From DHVE2 group archaeon (GTDB lineage Archaea > Thermoplasmatota > Thermoplasmata > Thermoplasmatales > Aciduliprofundaceae): a DNA stretch of 5,086 bases. Where the stretch lies: NCBI GenBank assembly GCA_015520985.1, contig WAOY01000088.1, positions 1 to 5,086 of the forward strand. The letters are read 5' to 3'. Positions within the stretch are counted from its first letter, which is position 1, and every line of letters begins with the position of its first letter. The translations under genes were made by a program, and so were the position numbers. The notes below the pieces were generated by a model. That model did no database searches and was not told the origin of the DNA. It worked only from the letters and a program-made list of their open reading frames with translations. Below are positions 1 through 5,086 of the stretch, piece after piece.

Positions 1-66
1 GAATATCACTACAAAAAATTGAATTACAAGTGCAAGCGCTGCGGTGAAAGCGGCAAACCCCTTCAT
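1..66 (-). CDS. N-terminus of a membrane or exported protein (partial, runs off the window)
   Basis: This is a truncated gene of which only the first 22 codons lie in the window. They begin at an ATG (66-64) and stay open to base 1. The peptide begins MKGFAAF and continues as an almost uninterrupted hydrophobic stretch (TAALALVIQFFVVIF), which reads as a signal peptide or first membrane helix with one Lys at its N-terminus. The start is supported by an AGGTGA ribosome binding site (79-74) with a 7-base spacer, the same spacing as the gene upstream. It begins 7 bases after the stop of the 202-residue membrane-anchored protein, so the two are almost certainly co-transcribed. The function cannot be inferred from what is visible. 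The opposite strand is also open here and reads a CxxC motif, but it lacks this start-signal support. Confidence 0.6.
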   Translation of the reverse strand, partial: MKGFAAFTAALALVIQFFVVIF

Positions 67-73
67 AACCCGT

Positions 74-79
74 TCACCT
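74..79 (-). promoter_or_regulatory. Ribosome binding site overlapping a stop codon
   Basis: On the minus strand the bases AGGTGA end in the TGA stop codon of the upstream 202-residue gene and lie 7 bases before the ATG of the partial downstream gene. The match to the anti-Shine-Dalgarno end of 16S rRNA, together with this spacing, fixes the downstream start. It also suggests that ribosomes finishing the first gene can reinitiate on the second. Confidence 0.6.
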
Positions 80-682
80 GCCTTTCCTGATCAGTACCAA
101 CGCAGCCGCCACGACGACCAGAACAATTATGACTGCAACCACCGCTATTCCCCAAGACGGTATGCCCCCGAGCCGTGTTGAATCCACATCACCATTGTTG
201 CCTGCGTCGCTAGCCGGGTTGATTGTGTATGTGAAGTTGTAATAGATGTAATCAGTGGCCTCTCCGTCGTGTCCACCCCAGTCATCGCCGTGCAGCGTGA
301 AACGGATTTTTATCTCGACAGTATGGTTACCTACGGTAGCGTTCTTAGGGATGTGTATTACTTCTGTAGAAATACCTGTCGTTTCATTTGGAAATATTAA
401 TCCAGCACCGGGCTCATCCATCGCTGTGTCCCTCACCCATCGATCACCAAAATCCGGTTTGTAATAAAGATCACGGACCGTCATAGACCTTTTGCCCTTG
501 TAGTGGTTAGCAACGTAAATATCTATGAATATAACACCCCCAGGAACGGGACGGGAGTCCTTTTCCATTACACCATACACCTCAACTTTGGCAGACACGT
601 CGTAATCCGCCATGGCATCAGGGGCAATTACCATCAGGGCAACAATCAGTGCCAGCACCATGGATATTATCCCCCATCTCAT
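74..682 (-). CDS. Signal-peptide protein with extracellular beta-rich domain and C-terminal membrane anchor
   Basis: This 202-residue protein is probably displayed on the outer face of the membrane. Residues 1-25 form a Sec-type signal peptide: a short basic start, a hydrophobic core (V9-A20), and a likely cleavage after the AMA motif at 23-25. Residues 26-155 look like a beta-sandwich. The alternating pattern, the IPKNATVGNHTVEIKI stretch (111-126) and the YNFTYTI strand resemble CARDB/NEW3 or COG1361 S-layer-type Ig-like domains, but this is judged by eye only. There are four N-glycosylation sequons (N99, N114, N119, N149). A Gly/Asp/Ser-rich linker (156-175) leads to a single membrane helix (177-198) and a basic RKGR tail, giving a type I topology. 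The start at 682 is preferred over nearby ATGs because it lies 7 bases from a full GGAGGTGA ribosome binding site. It sits in an operon with the membrane protein gene downstream. The specific function is unknown. Confidence 0.85.
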   Translation of the reverse strand: MRWGIISMVLALIVALMVIAPDAMADYDVSAKVEVYGVMEKDSRPVPGGVIFIDIYVANHYKGKRSMTVRDLYYKPDFGDRWVRDTAMDEPGAGLIFPNETTGISTEVIHIPKNATVGNHTVEIKIRFTLHGDDWGGHDGEATDYIYYNFTYTINPASDAGNNGDVDSTRLGGIPSWGIAVVAVIIVLVVVAAALVLIRKGR

Positions 683-689
683 CTCATTC

Positions 690-697
690 TCACCTCC
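690..697 (-). promoter_or_regulatory. Strong ribosome binding site choosing among three ATGs
   Basis: The minus-strand octamer GGAGGTGA is a full archaeal Shine-Dalgarno match. Three ATGs follow at 687, 682 and 677, with spacers of 2, 7 and 12 bases. Only the 682 start has both a workable spacer and a long open frame, so this site decides the start of the 202-residue protein. Confidence 0.8.
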
Positions 698-823
698 AGG
701 TGAGCATTGCAGGTGGGAAGAGATGAGTGCTCGCGTCTGGCACCGAGGGATAATATCACAATCCGTATTTAAATCTTATCAACACCTTGCTGTGTGTGCA
801 AGATGCGGCATCCTTATATCCCC

Positions 824-830
824 GAGGAGG
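824..830 (+). promoter_or_regulatory. rqcH ribosome binding site
   Basis: GAGGAGG lies 10 bases upstream of the ATG at 841 and supports that start. The next in-frame Met is residue 9, about 34 bases from this site, which is too far for it to be the preferred start. Confidence 0.7.
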
Positions 831-840
831 ATAAACCCGT

Positions 841-2613
841 ATGGCCCAGGGAATCAAAGACGCAATGCTATCGTTGGACATCAGCGCATGGATCAGGGAA
901 AACAGGGAAAAAGTAGAGGGGGGATTCATCAAGAAGATATACCAGGTCGGTGAGAAGGAATTCCTGCTTAAAATATACAGGGGCGAAACGAGACCGCTTT
1001 ATATCAACCTTGATGGATTCATCTTCTTTGATGAGAGGGAAACGCCGGACACACCCAGCATGTTCGCCATGTACCTGCGCAAGCGCTTCTCCAACAAAAA
1101 AATACTGCGATTCGAGCAGGTGAACTTCGACAGGATAGTGATGATGGATACCGGCGAATACATATTGATATTCGAACTATTCGGCGGGGGCAACGTGATA
1201 GTGGTGAAGGACGGAATGATAGAGAAGGCCTACGTTGAGAGGGAATGGCGTCATAGAACTGTTATGAGGGGACACGAATACACACCACCCCCGTCACGGG
1301 GGCATCCCCTGGAGAGAATCGATAAGATATGCTCAGACTTCCAGGACTCCTCCAAGGATCTCGTGCGCTTCCTCGCGATGGAGTACAACCTGGGCAGGTA
1401 CGCGGAGGAGGTTTGCGCAAGGGCTAATGTGAACAAGAACACGAAGGAATTAAGTTATGATGAATGCGAAAAAGTTAAAGCGGCGCTTAAGGAGATATTT
1501 AATTTCTCGGGATGCTACGACTACGGAGACTTCTTCTCCCCAATTCCCCTGCTGTCCAGGGAAGAGGAACCTGCGAAGCACGATAGTATGGACGAATGCC
1601 TCCGTGAGTACGTGAAAAGAATTGCGGGGGAGGAGCCAAAGAATCTAAAGGCGGTGAGCATAAAGGAGATGCAGTTGCGGAAGATTGAGGAGTTCAGAAG
1701 GGAGGAGGAGATAAACAGGAAAATAGGGGATACCATATACGCCCATTTCCAGGAGATTCAGGAGATGATAGAGAGGGCCAGGAGAGGCGAGTTGAAGGCG
1801 GAAGGGCGTAAGATAAAGGTGGAGTTCGATGGATTAGAATTCACGCTTCACATTGACAAGTCACCCGGGGACAACGCCACGATGTACTACGAGAAGGCTA
1901 AGAAGGCGAGGGAAAAGATAAAAGGCGCCGAAAGGGCGATAAAGGAGATCGAGGAGAAAATAAAAAGGGAGGAGAGGGAGAGAAAGAAAAAGGAGAAGAA
2001 GAAATCCAGGCGCAGGTTCTGGTTCGAGAAGTACCGGTGGTTCATAAGCTCCGAAGGGGTGATTGTGATCGCCGGAAGGGACGTGAAGACCAACGAAGAG
2101 GTCGTGAAGAAGCACCTAGGGGATAAGGACCTATACATGCACGCGGACATCCACGGCGCCCCGAGCGTGGTGATAAAATCATCGGGATTTGAAGTGGGCG
2201 AGCAGACCCTCCGCGAGGCGGCGCAGTTTGCGGTGAGCATGAGCAAGGCCTGGAACGCAGGATTTGGGAATCTGAGCGCTTACTGGGTGTACCCGTCGCA
2301 GGTGAGTAAGATGGGGGTAAGCGGTGAGTATGTGGCTAGGGGTGCGTGGGTGATACACGGAAAGAGGAACTACATACACAATGTGCCCCTGCGCCTGGCT
2401 GTGGGGAAGATAGAGTACCAGGGCACTGAACTGGTGATGTGCGGCCCCGTTGATGCGGTGAAGGCAAGGAGCAAGGATTATGTTGTCATAGAACCTGGCG
2501 ACGAGAAGAAGGAGTCCGTGGCCAAAAAACTGGCAGTGAAGTTCAGGGTGACCGTGGATGAGATTCTGCGCATACTTCCCCCAGGCAAGATAAGGGTGCT
2601 TACAGAAACATAG
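841..2613 (+). CDS. rqcH: Archaeal RqcH/NFACT ribosome quality control protein
   Basis: RqcH (Rqc2/NEMF family, formerly 'fibronectin-binding protein') binds 50S subunits blocked by peptidyl-tRNA. In studied prokaryotes it uses tRNA-Ala to add C-terminal alanine tails that mark the stalled peptide for degradation. The 590-residue architecture is complete. The NFACT-N domain (about 9-165) holds the FDRI motif with D97/R98, which by my recollection matches the tRNA-binding Asp-Arg pair at the same numbers in Bacillus RqcH, followed by ELFGGGN (112-118). A helix-hairpin-helix-like segment lies around 170-205. Two charged coiled-coil arms follow (about 272-318 and 345-390, the second Lys/Glu-rich). 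The NFACT-R/DUF814 domain spans about 392-522, with DLYMHADIHGAPSVVIK (430-446) and ARGAWVIHGKRNYI (499-512). An archaeal-style C-terminal tail ends in ILPPGKIRVL. The protein is cytosolic. It is monocistronic here, with its last 14 bases overlapping the end of the convergent membrane-protein gene. The family assignment is firm; the tailing activity is inferred from homologs. Confidence 0.95.
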   Translation: MAQGIKDAMLSLDISAWIRENREKVEGGFIKKIYQVGEKEFLLKIYRGETRPLYINLDGFIFFDERETPDTPSMFAMYLRKRFSNKKILRFEQVNFDRIVMMDTGEYILIFELFGGGNVIVVKDGMIEKAYVEREWRHRTVMRGHEYTPPPSRGHPLERIDKICSDFQDSSKDLVRFLAMEYNLGRYAEEVCARANVNKNTKELSYDECEKVKAALKEIFNFSGCYDYGDFFSPIPLLSREEEPAKHDSMDECLREYVKRIAGEEPKNLKAVSIKEMQLRKIEEFRREEEINRKIGDTIYAHFQEIQEMIERARRGELKAEGRKIKVEFDGLEFTLHIDKSPGDNATMYYEKAKKAREKIKGAERAIKEIEEKIKREERERKKKEKKKSRRRFWFEKYRWFISSEGVIVIAGRDVKTNEEVVKKHLGDKDLYMHADIHGAPSVVIKSSGFEVGEQTLREAAQFAVSMSKAWNAGFGNLSAYWVYPSQVSKMGVSGEYVARGAWVIHGKRNYIHNVPLRLAVGKIEYQGTELVMCGPVDAVKARSKDYVVIEPGDEKKESVAKKLAVKFRVTVDEILRILPPGKIRVLTET

Positions 2614-4159
2614 ATATTATCTTTCGCAGAATCTGGTTCCCAGGTGCACCCCTTATATAAACTCTCCTCTGGTACTTCACCGCGAGATCCGCCAGGAGCT
2701 TCAGGTACGTGTATATCTTGAGGGGTTTCCAGCCTATGAACAGACCATCGGGCTTGTTGAGCATCAGGTCATACCCATCTTCAAGGGCCTTCTCTATCTC
2801 GTAAAGCACCTCGATCCTCATGCTGTCCGGCGTGTAATCACCACCGCGGCGCACCCATATTTTCCTTTCGGCCTCTCCGCATCCCTTTTCTGGATTCTCG
2901 GAACTTATGCAAAGCACCCTGGCGGAATTTATCTCGCCATCAATCAAGCGAAATATCCCGTACGACACCTCCTCAGTGAGGGTTATTCTCTCGTCAAAAA
3001 GTGCCCTGATGTTATTTTCACAATCCTCGTCCATGAGATCCAGATCCGTGGAGAGAACCACCACGGAGCCGTCGTAGTTCGATGAGACGTCAACCATATC
3101 CTTGAGGAACATAAGGAGGCGGTCAAAGGAGTTGAACGCACTCAAGTATCCAACGCCATCTATGGCCACCACACCGCCTGGATTCTGCCTCCAGAACTCT
3201 ATAGCAGTGTACTCAATTTCGAATTCCAGCCGCTCGGGAAGTATGGAGAACTCGGAGCTAACTTCGCTCAGCCAGATCACGGGCAGATCATCACGGGAAG
3301 TGTACTTCCTTATCCACTCGGCGCTTCTAGTGGTTATCACCAGCATGGGCCTCGCCTGGGCCAGACGTTTGAGCAGAGAGTATCCATCGCCCTGAACCAG
3401 GTAACTCTTGCCCCTCTCTATTTCTGGAACGCTGATATCTTTAGATACCTCGATATTTTTGGGGAGCTGGAACAGCTTATATCTGGAGAAGACGTAGGCA
3501 AGCAGCCCGGCGGAGAAGACTATTGTGAGAGAGGTGGGGTCAGGGTATATGTTGCGGAAGTAAAGAATCAACACGTTCATAATCACAGGTACCACAATCG
3601 CCAGAAACAGGGATAGGAGAAAATAATAATCCAGTCTTGCGCGGGATTTTCTGATGTTGAGCAGTATGTTGGCAAAACTCCATATCAGGCAGAAGTAGGA
3701 ATACGGGGTGTGCCAGAACTCCGCCACAGGTCCCCATATGCCAGTGTAGCGCACGTGCCCATCCACCATAACAACGCCTTTCAATCCCACAAAGAAAAGG
3801 TGATGCAGGGGATTAGTGACCAGAAGCAATATGCTTATTGCAGGTGGTATGAAGAGGATGTGGGGAAGGTACCTGATCCTCATAATCCTGCTCCGGGTGG
3901 GTACAGTGAGCGTCAGCATCAGTATGGCATACGGGAGTGTGGCAATACCCAGGAACTTTACGTAGTAAAAGACGGCGGACAGGGGTCCCCACACAGTGTA
4001 GTATATAAACTCCGCAGTAATCCATATCGCGGCTGAAATGGTCATCAGGAGAAAGTAAAACTTCGCCTCGCTCCTGGGGGTTCTCACGTACACCTGGTAT
4101 GCCAGGTAGACCAGTATAGCCGCCCCGATCCCATACGCTACAGAATACGCGTTCATCAT
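2600..4159 (-). CDS. 7TM sensor-like membrane protein with DUF835 domain
   Basis: This 519-residue protein looks like a membrane receptor with a non-kinase output. About seven membrane helices lie near residues 4-24, 33-54, 60-84, 98-115, 152-169, 178-201 and 208-226. They match the 7TM N-terminal region otherwise found on histidine kinases, including a closing AYVFSRYKLFQLP motif (221-233). The cytosolic part (about 244-395) is DUF835: GKSYLVQ (250-256), LVITTRSAEWIR (273-284), and the hallmark GGVVAIDGVGYLSAFNSF (328-345) followed by SVVVLSTD (365-372). No His-kinase H-box, ATP-binding boxes or Walker A motif is present. Residues about 396-519 form an extra module that I cannot assign. The first codon overlaps the radB stop (ATGA), so it is the second gene of a radB operon and is probably translated by coupling; a second ATG directly follows the first and either may be used. 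DUF835 function is unknown. A signalling role is inferred from architecture only. Confidence 0.85.
   Translation of the reverse strand: MMNAYSVAYGIGAAILVYLAYQVYVRTPRSEAKFYFLLMTISAAIWITAEFIYYTVWGPLSAVFYYVKFLGIATLPYAILMLTLTVPTRSRIMRIRYLPHILFIPPAISILLLVTNPLHHLFFVGLKGVVMVDGHVRYTGIWGPVAEFWHTPYSYFCLIWSFANILLNIRKSRARLDYYFLLSLFLAIVVPVIMNVLILYFRNIYPDPTSLTIVFSAGLLAYVFSRYKLFQLPKNIEVSKDISVPEIERGKSYLVQGDGYSLLKRLAQARPMLVITTRSAEWIRKYTSRDDLPVIWLSEVSSEFSILPERLEFEIEYTAIEFWRQNPGGVVAIDGVGYLSAFNSFDRLLMFLKDMVDVSSNYDGSVVVLSTDLDLMDEDCENNIRALFDERITLTEEVSYGIFRLIDGEINSARVLCISSENPEKGCGEAERKIWVRRGGDYTPDSMRIEVLYEIEKALEDGYDLMLNKPDGLFIGWKPLKIYTYLKLLADLAVKYQRRVYIRGAPGNQILRKIISMFL
4154..4159 (-). promoter_or_regulatory. ATGATG start/stop overlap coupling radB to the 7TM gene
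   Basis: On the minus strand the six bases ATGATG contain the radB stop (TGA, 4158-4156) and two possible in-frame starts for the next gene, at 4159 (4-base overlap) and 4156 (1-base overlap). Only a G-run lies just upstream, a poor Shine-Dalgarno match. The second gene is therefore probably translated by ribosomes terminating on radB. Confidence 0.75.
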
Positions 4160-4836
4160 CGCGCCCCCTTAACTCCGTCATGATCAATGTAGAACCTCAC
4201 CCTCTTCCCCTCCTCCCTGGACCTGTGCTTGATCAGCTCCGCTTCCCTGAACCCGTTGCCTATCTTTCGGAGCATTATTATCGCCTTAGCGTTGTGGTGC
4301 AGCGCGTGGCCCCCGATGGGCTTTATCTCCCCGCTGGAGGTATCCATGTACACCTGGTTTGTCACTATGACCGCAACGTTCATCTTCCTAGCTATGGTGT
4401 TCAGTATGGCTAGCTGCCAGGATAGAGATTTCTGGGTATTCACATCTTCTCCCACGCCCCGCTCCGCCCGGTAATATTCAGTGAGGGAGTCCACGATTAT
4501 AAGGGGTATGTCCTTCTTCTTCATCACAAGCGCGGCTATCTTCTCTATCACATCAGCCTGCTGCGAGAACTTGTAGACGCGGTAAAATATTATTCTCTTT
4601 GCGATCTCTTCGTCGCCGCCCAGCTGGCGGAACCTCTCCATGGAAACGCCTTCGGTATCCACGTAAATGACATTTTTGCCTGATTTCGCCGTCAGAATCG
4701 CAGTCTGGAGACATATATTCGTTTTTCCGCTACCCGCCTCCCCATAAATCTCGGTTATGCAACCCTTCTCAAATCCACCACCGAGAAGCTCATCGATGCT
4801 ATCGCACCCGCTCGGGATCCTCTCGCACACGCGCAT
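4156..4836 (-). CDS. radB: RadB, archaeal RecA/RadA-family recombinase paralog
   Basis: RadB is the short euryarchaeal paralog of RadA/Rad51. It consists essentially of the RecA ATPase core without the N-terminal DNA-binding domain, and is thought to assist RadA as a recombination mediator. The 226-residue length fits the family. The start RIPSGCDSIDELLGGG (6-21) is the typical RadB lead-in. Walker A is GEAGSGKT (32-39, with K38). DTEG (60-63) supplies the likely catalytic glutamate E62. Walker B is PLIIVD (111-116). VTNQVY (158-163) and GGHALHH (175-181) correspond to the sensor and L2 regions. All key ATPase residues are intact. There is no Shine-Dalgarno sequence before the ATG, so the transcript may be leaderless or nearly so; an in-frame GTG two codons in (4830) is an alternative start. 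It is the first gene of an operon with the 7TM-DUF835 protein. KaiC-like or RadA assignments are less likely given length and motifs. Confidence 0.93.
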   Translation of the reverse strand: MRVCERIPSGCDSIDELLGGGFEKGCITEIYGEAGSGKTNICLQTAILTAKSGKNVIYVDTEGVSMERFRQLGGDEEIAKRIIFYRVYKFSQQADVIEKIAALVMKKKDIPLIIVDSLTEYYRAERGVGEDVNTQKSLSWQLAILNTIARKMNVAVIVTNQVYMDTSSGEIKPIGGHALHHNAKAIIMLRKIGNGFREAELIKHRSREEGKRVRFYIDHDGVKGAR

Positions 4837-4930
4837 TGCTATGGGAACAAAGTTAATAAAGTTACCGCCAAATAAGTTGTCGGAACGACAATAGAAAACT
4901 TTTAAATATTACGAATTTAATCTATCCGGG
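4837..4930. promoter_or_regulatory. Divergent promoter region between radB and a winged-helix regulator gene
   Basis: This 94-base AT-rich gap separates outward-facing genes. On the plus strand, TTTAAATA (4901-4908) lies at the right distance to start transcription almost exactly on the TTG at 4931. On the minus strand, CTTATTTG (4876-4869) would start transcription about 8-9 bases before the radB ATG. TTTATTAA (4860-4853) would instead start it around 4829, just inside the annotated gene and near the in-frame GTG. No Shine-Dalgarno match precedes either gene. The estimates use the usual archaeal TATA-to-start distance. Confidence 0.5.
4901..4908 (+). promoter_or_regulatory. TATA-like box for the helix-turn-helix gene
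   Basis: TTTAAATA preceded by a purine-rich GAAAAC stretch (a possible BRE) forms a good archaeal core promoter. Its downstream edge is 23 bases before the TTG at 4931, which predicts a leaderless transcript. Confidence 0.55.
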
Positions 4931-5086
4931 TTGAAAGGCCCAAGCACCAAGGAGAAGATAATCCTGCATCTCAGCAGGTTTCCGCATTCCCGCTACGAGG
5001 GTATAGCTGCACCCTATGAGATTACCCAGGAGGGGATAGGGGAAGCGGTTGGAACCAGCAGAAATTACATATCCGTGGTCCTGGGG
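4931..5086 (+). CDS. N-terminus of a winged-helix/helix-turn-helix protein (partial)
   Basis: Fifty-two codons are open from a TTG start to the window end. The in-frame stop at 4892-4894 and the absence of any in-frame ATG or GTG between it and 4931 make TTG the best start. The peptide begins (M)KGPSTKEKIILHL and carries a helix-turn-helix-like segment, EITQEGIGEAVGTSRNYISV (residues 31-50), in which EGIGEAVG would be the first helix, GTS the turn and RNYISVVL the recognition helix. In Thermoplasmatota similar N-termini head large regulators in which the winged helix precedes ATPase or tetratricopeptide-repeat regions. Whether that applies here cannot be seen, because the rest is outside the window. 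It is transcribed divergently from radB and could act on the shared promoter region, but that is inference. There is no Shine-Dalgarno sequence, and the spacing to the TATA-like box suggests leaderless translation. Confidence 0.75.
   Translation, partial: MKGPSTKEKIILHLSRFPHSRYEGIAAPYEITQEGIGEAVGTSRNYISVVLG

Larger units (their letters stand above)
683..840. promoter_or_regulatory. Divergent intergenic region between the membrane-protein operon and rqcH
   Basis: This 158-base non-coding gap separates two genes that point away from each other. The best TATA-like element is TATTTAAAT at 766-774, whose core ATTTAAAT is self-complementary and so could recruit TBP for either strand. For rqcH it predicts a transcript start near 797 and a leader of about 43 bases. 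For the minus-strand operon it would give a leader of about 60 bases. A second minus-strand candidate, ATATTATC (756-749), would give a leader of about 43 bases. Start sites are estimated from the usual archaeal TATA-to-start distance of about 25 bases and have not been observed. Confidence 0.45.

Noticed and set aside
1..90. Plus-strand frame ending in a CKRCG zinc-ribbon-like peptide
   Set aside because: It has no second CxxC pair in view, its last 17 bases run into the membrane-protein gene, and the antisense frame has both a start codon with a ribosome binding site and a convincing hydrophobic N-terminus. It is kept only as a finding.
702..732. GAGCA/TGCTC inverted repeat in the divergent intergenic region
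   Set aside because: The five-base arms with a 21-base spacer are too weak to separate from chance.
802..812. Small inverted repeat GATG-CGG-CATC in the rqcH leader
   Set aside because: A 4-base stem with a 3-base loop is too short to claim as an operator or hairpin and is expected by chance.
813..820. CTTATATC as a TATA box for rqcH
   Set aside because: It would place the transcript start at about 844, just after the ATG, and would leave the good ribosome binding site at 824-830 unused. The box at 766-774 fits better.
612..953. Plus-strand open frame spanning the intergenic region into rqcH
   Set aside because: It begins inside the signal-peptide region of the opposite gene and ends within rqcH in another frame. 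Its composition resembles no protein family and it lacks initiation signals.
1861..2246. Minus-strand open frames rich in Phe and Leu opposite rqcH
   Set aside because: They are antisense shadows of the Lys/Glu-rich coiled coil (AAG/GAG codons read as Leu and Phe codons) and of adjacent coding. They have no ribosome binding site, and the plus-strand protein is clearly conserved.
2600..2640. Transcription terminator between the convergent genes
   Set aside because: I found no hairpin and no clean run of five or more T on either strand near the two stops.
3710..4187. Open frames on both strands over the 7TM N-terminal region
   Set aside because: These read alternate frames of a sequence whose minus-strand frame gives seven clean membrane helices. 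The alternate translations are Pro/His/Arg-rich and look like noise.
4180..4474. Plus-strand open frames opposite radB
   Set aside because: radB has every expected ATPase motif in its frame, and the antisense frames have no start signal or recognisable features.

Overview
The window looks archaeal, most likely from the phylum Thermoplasmatota and possibly near the DHVE2/Aciduliprofundum group. The evidence is a RadB recombinase paralog, a seven-helix membrane protein with a DUF835 domain, an archaeal-type RqcH, TATA-like boxes upstream of genes, strong GGAGG-type ribosome binding sites, and one apparently leaderless TTG start. Base composition looks balanced by eye (near half G+C), which does not fit low-G+C A. 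boonei itself, so the lineage is a guess.

Layout: (1) 1-682, minus strand: two tightly packed genes for exported or membrane proteins. The upstream one (74-682) is a signal-peptide protein with a glycosylatable extracellular beta-type domain and a C-terminal membrane anchor. The downstream one survives only as its first 22 hydrophobic codons (1-66), and its ribosome binding site overlaps the stop of the first. (2) 683-840: divergent intergenic region with a palindromic TATA-like box. (3) 841-2613, plus strand: rqcH, the archaeal NFACT protein of ribosome-associated quality control. (4) 2600-4836, minus strand: a two-gene operon, radB followed by a 7TM-DUF835 membrane protein, joined by an ATGA overlap. 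The 3' end of the operon overlaps the 3' end of rqcH by 14 bases. (5) 4837-4930: divergent promoter region. (6) 4931-5086, plus strand: the N-terminal 52 codons of a winged-helix type regulator that runs off the window.

How the genes relate: rqcH is a housekeeping gene for clearing stalled 50S-peptidyl-tRNA complexes and has no obvious link to its neighbours. The most suggestive arrangement is the translational coupling of RadB, a RecA-fold ATPase, to a membrane sensor-like protein. The soluble DUF835 part of that protein has a Walker-B-like strand but no P-loop, so it may be a degenerate RecA/KaiC-like fold. The sensor also carries an unassigned C-terminal module of about 125 residues. No mobile elements, CRISPR arrays, rRNA or tRNA genes were seen.
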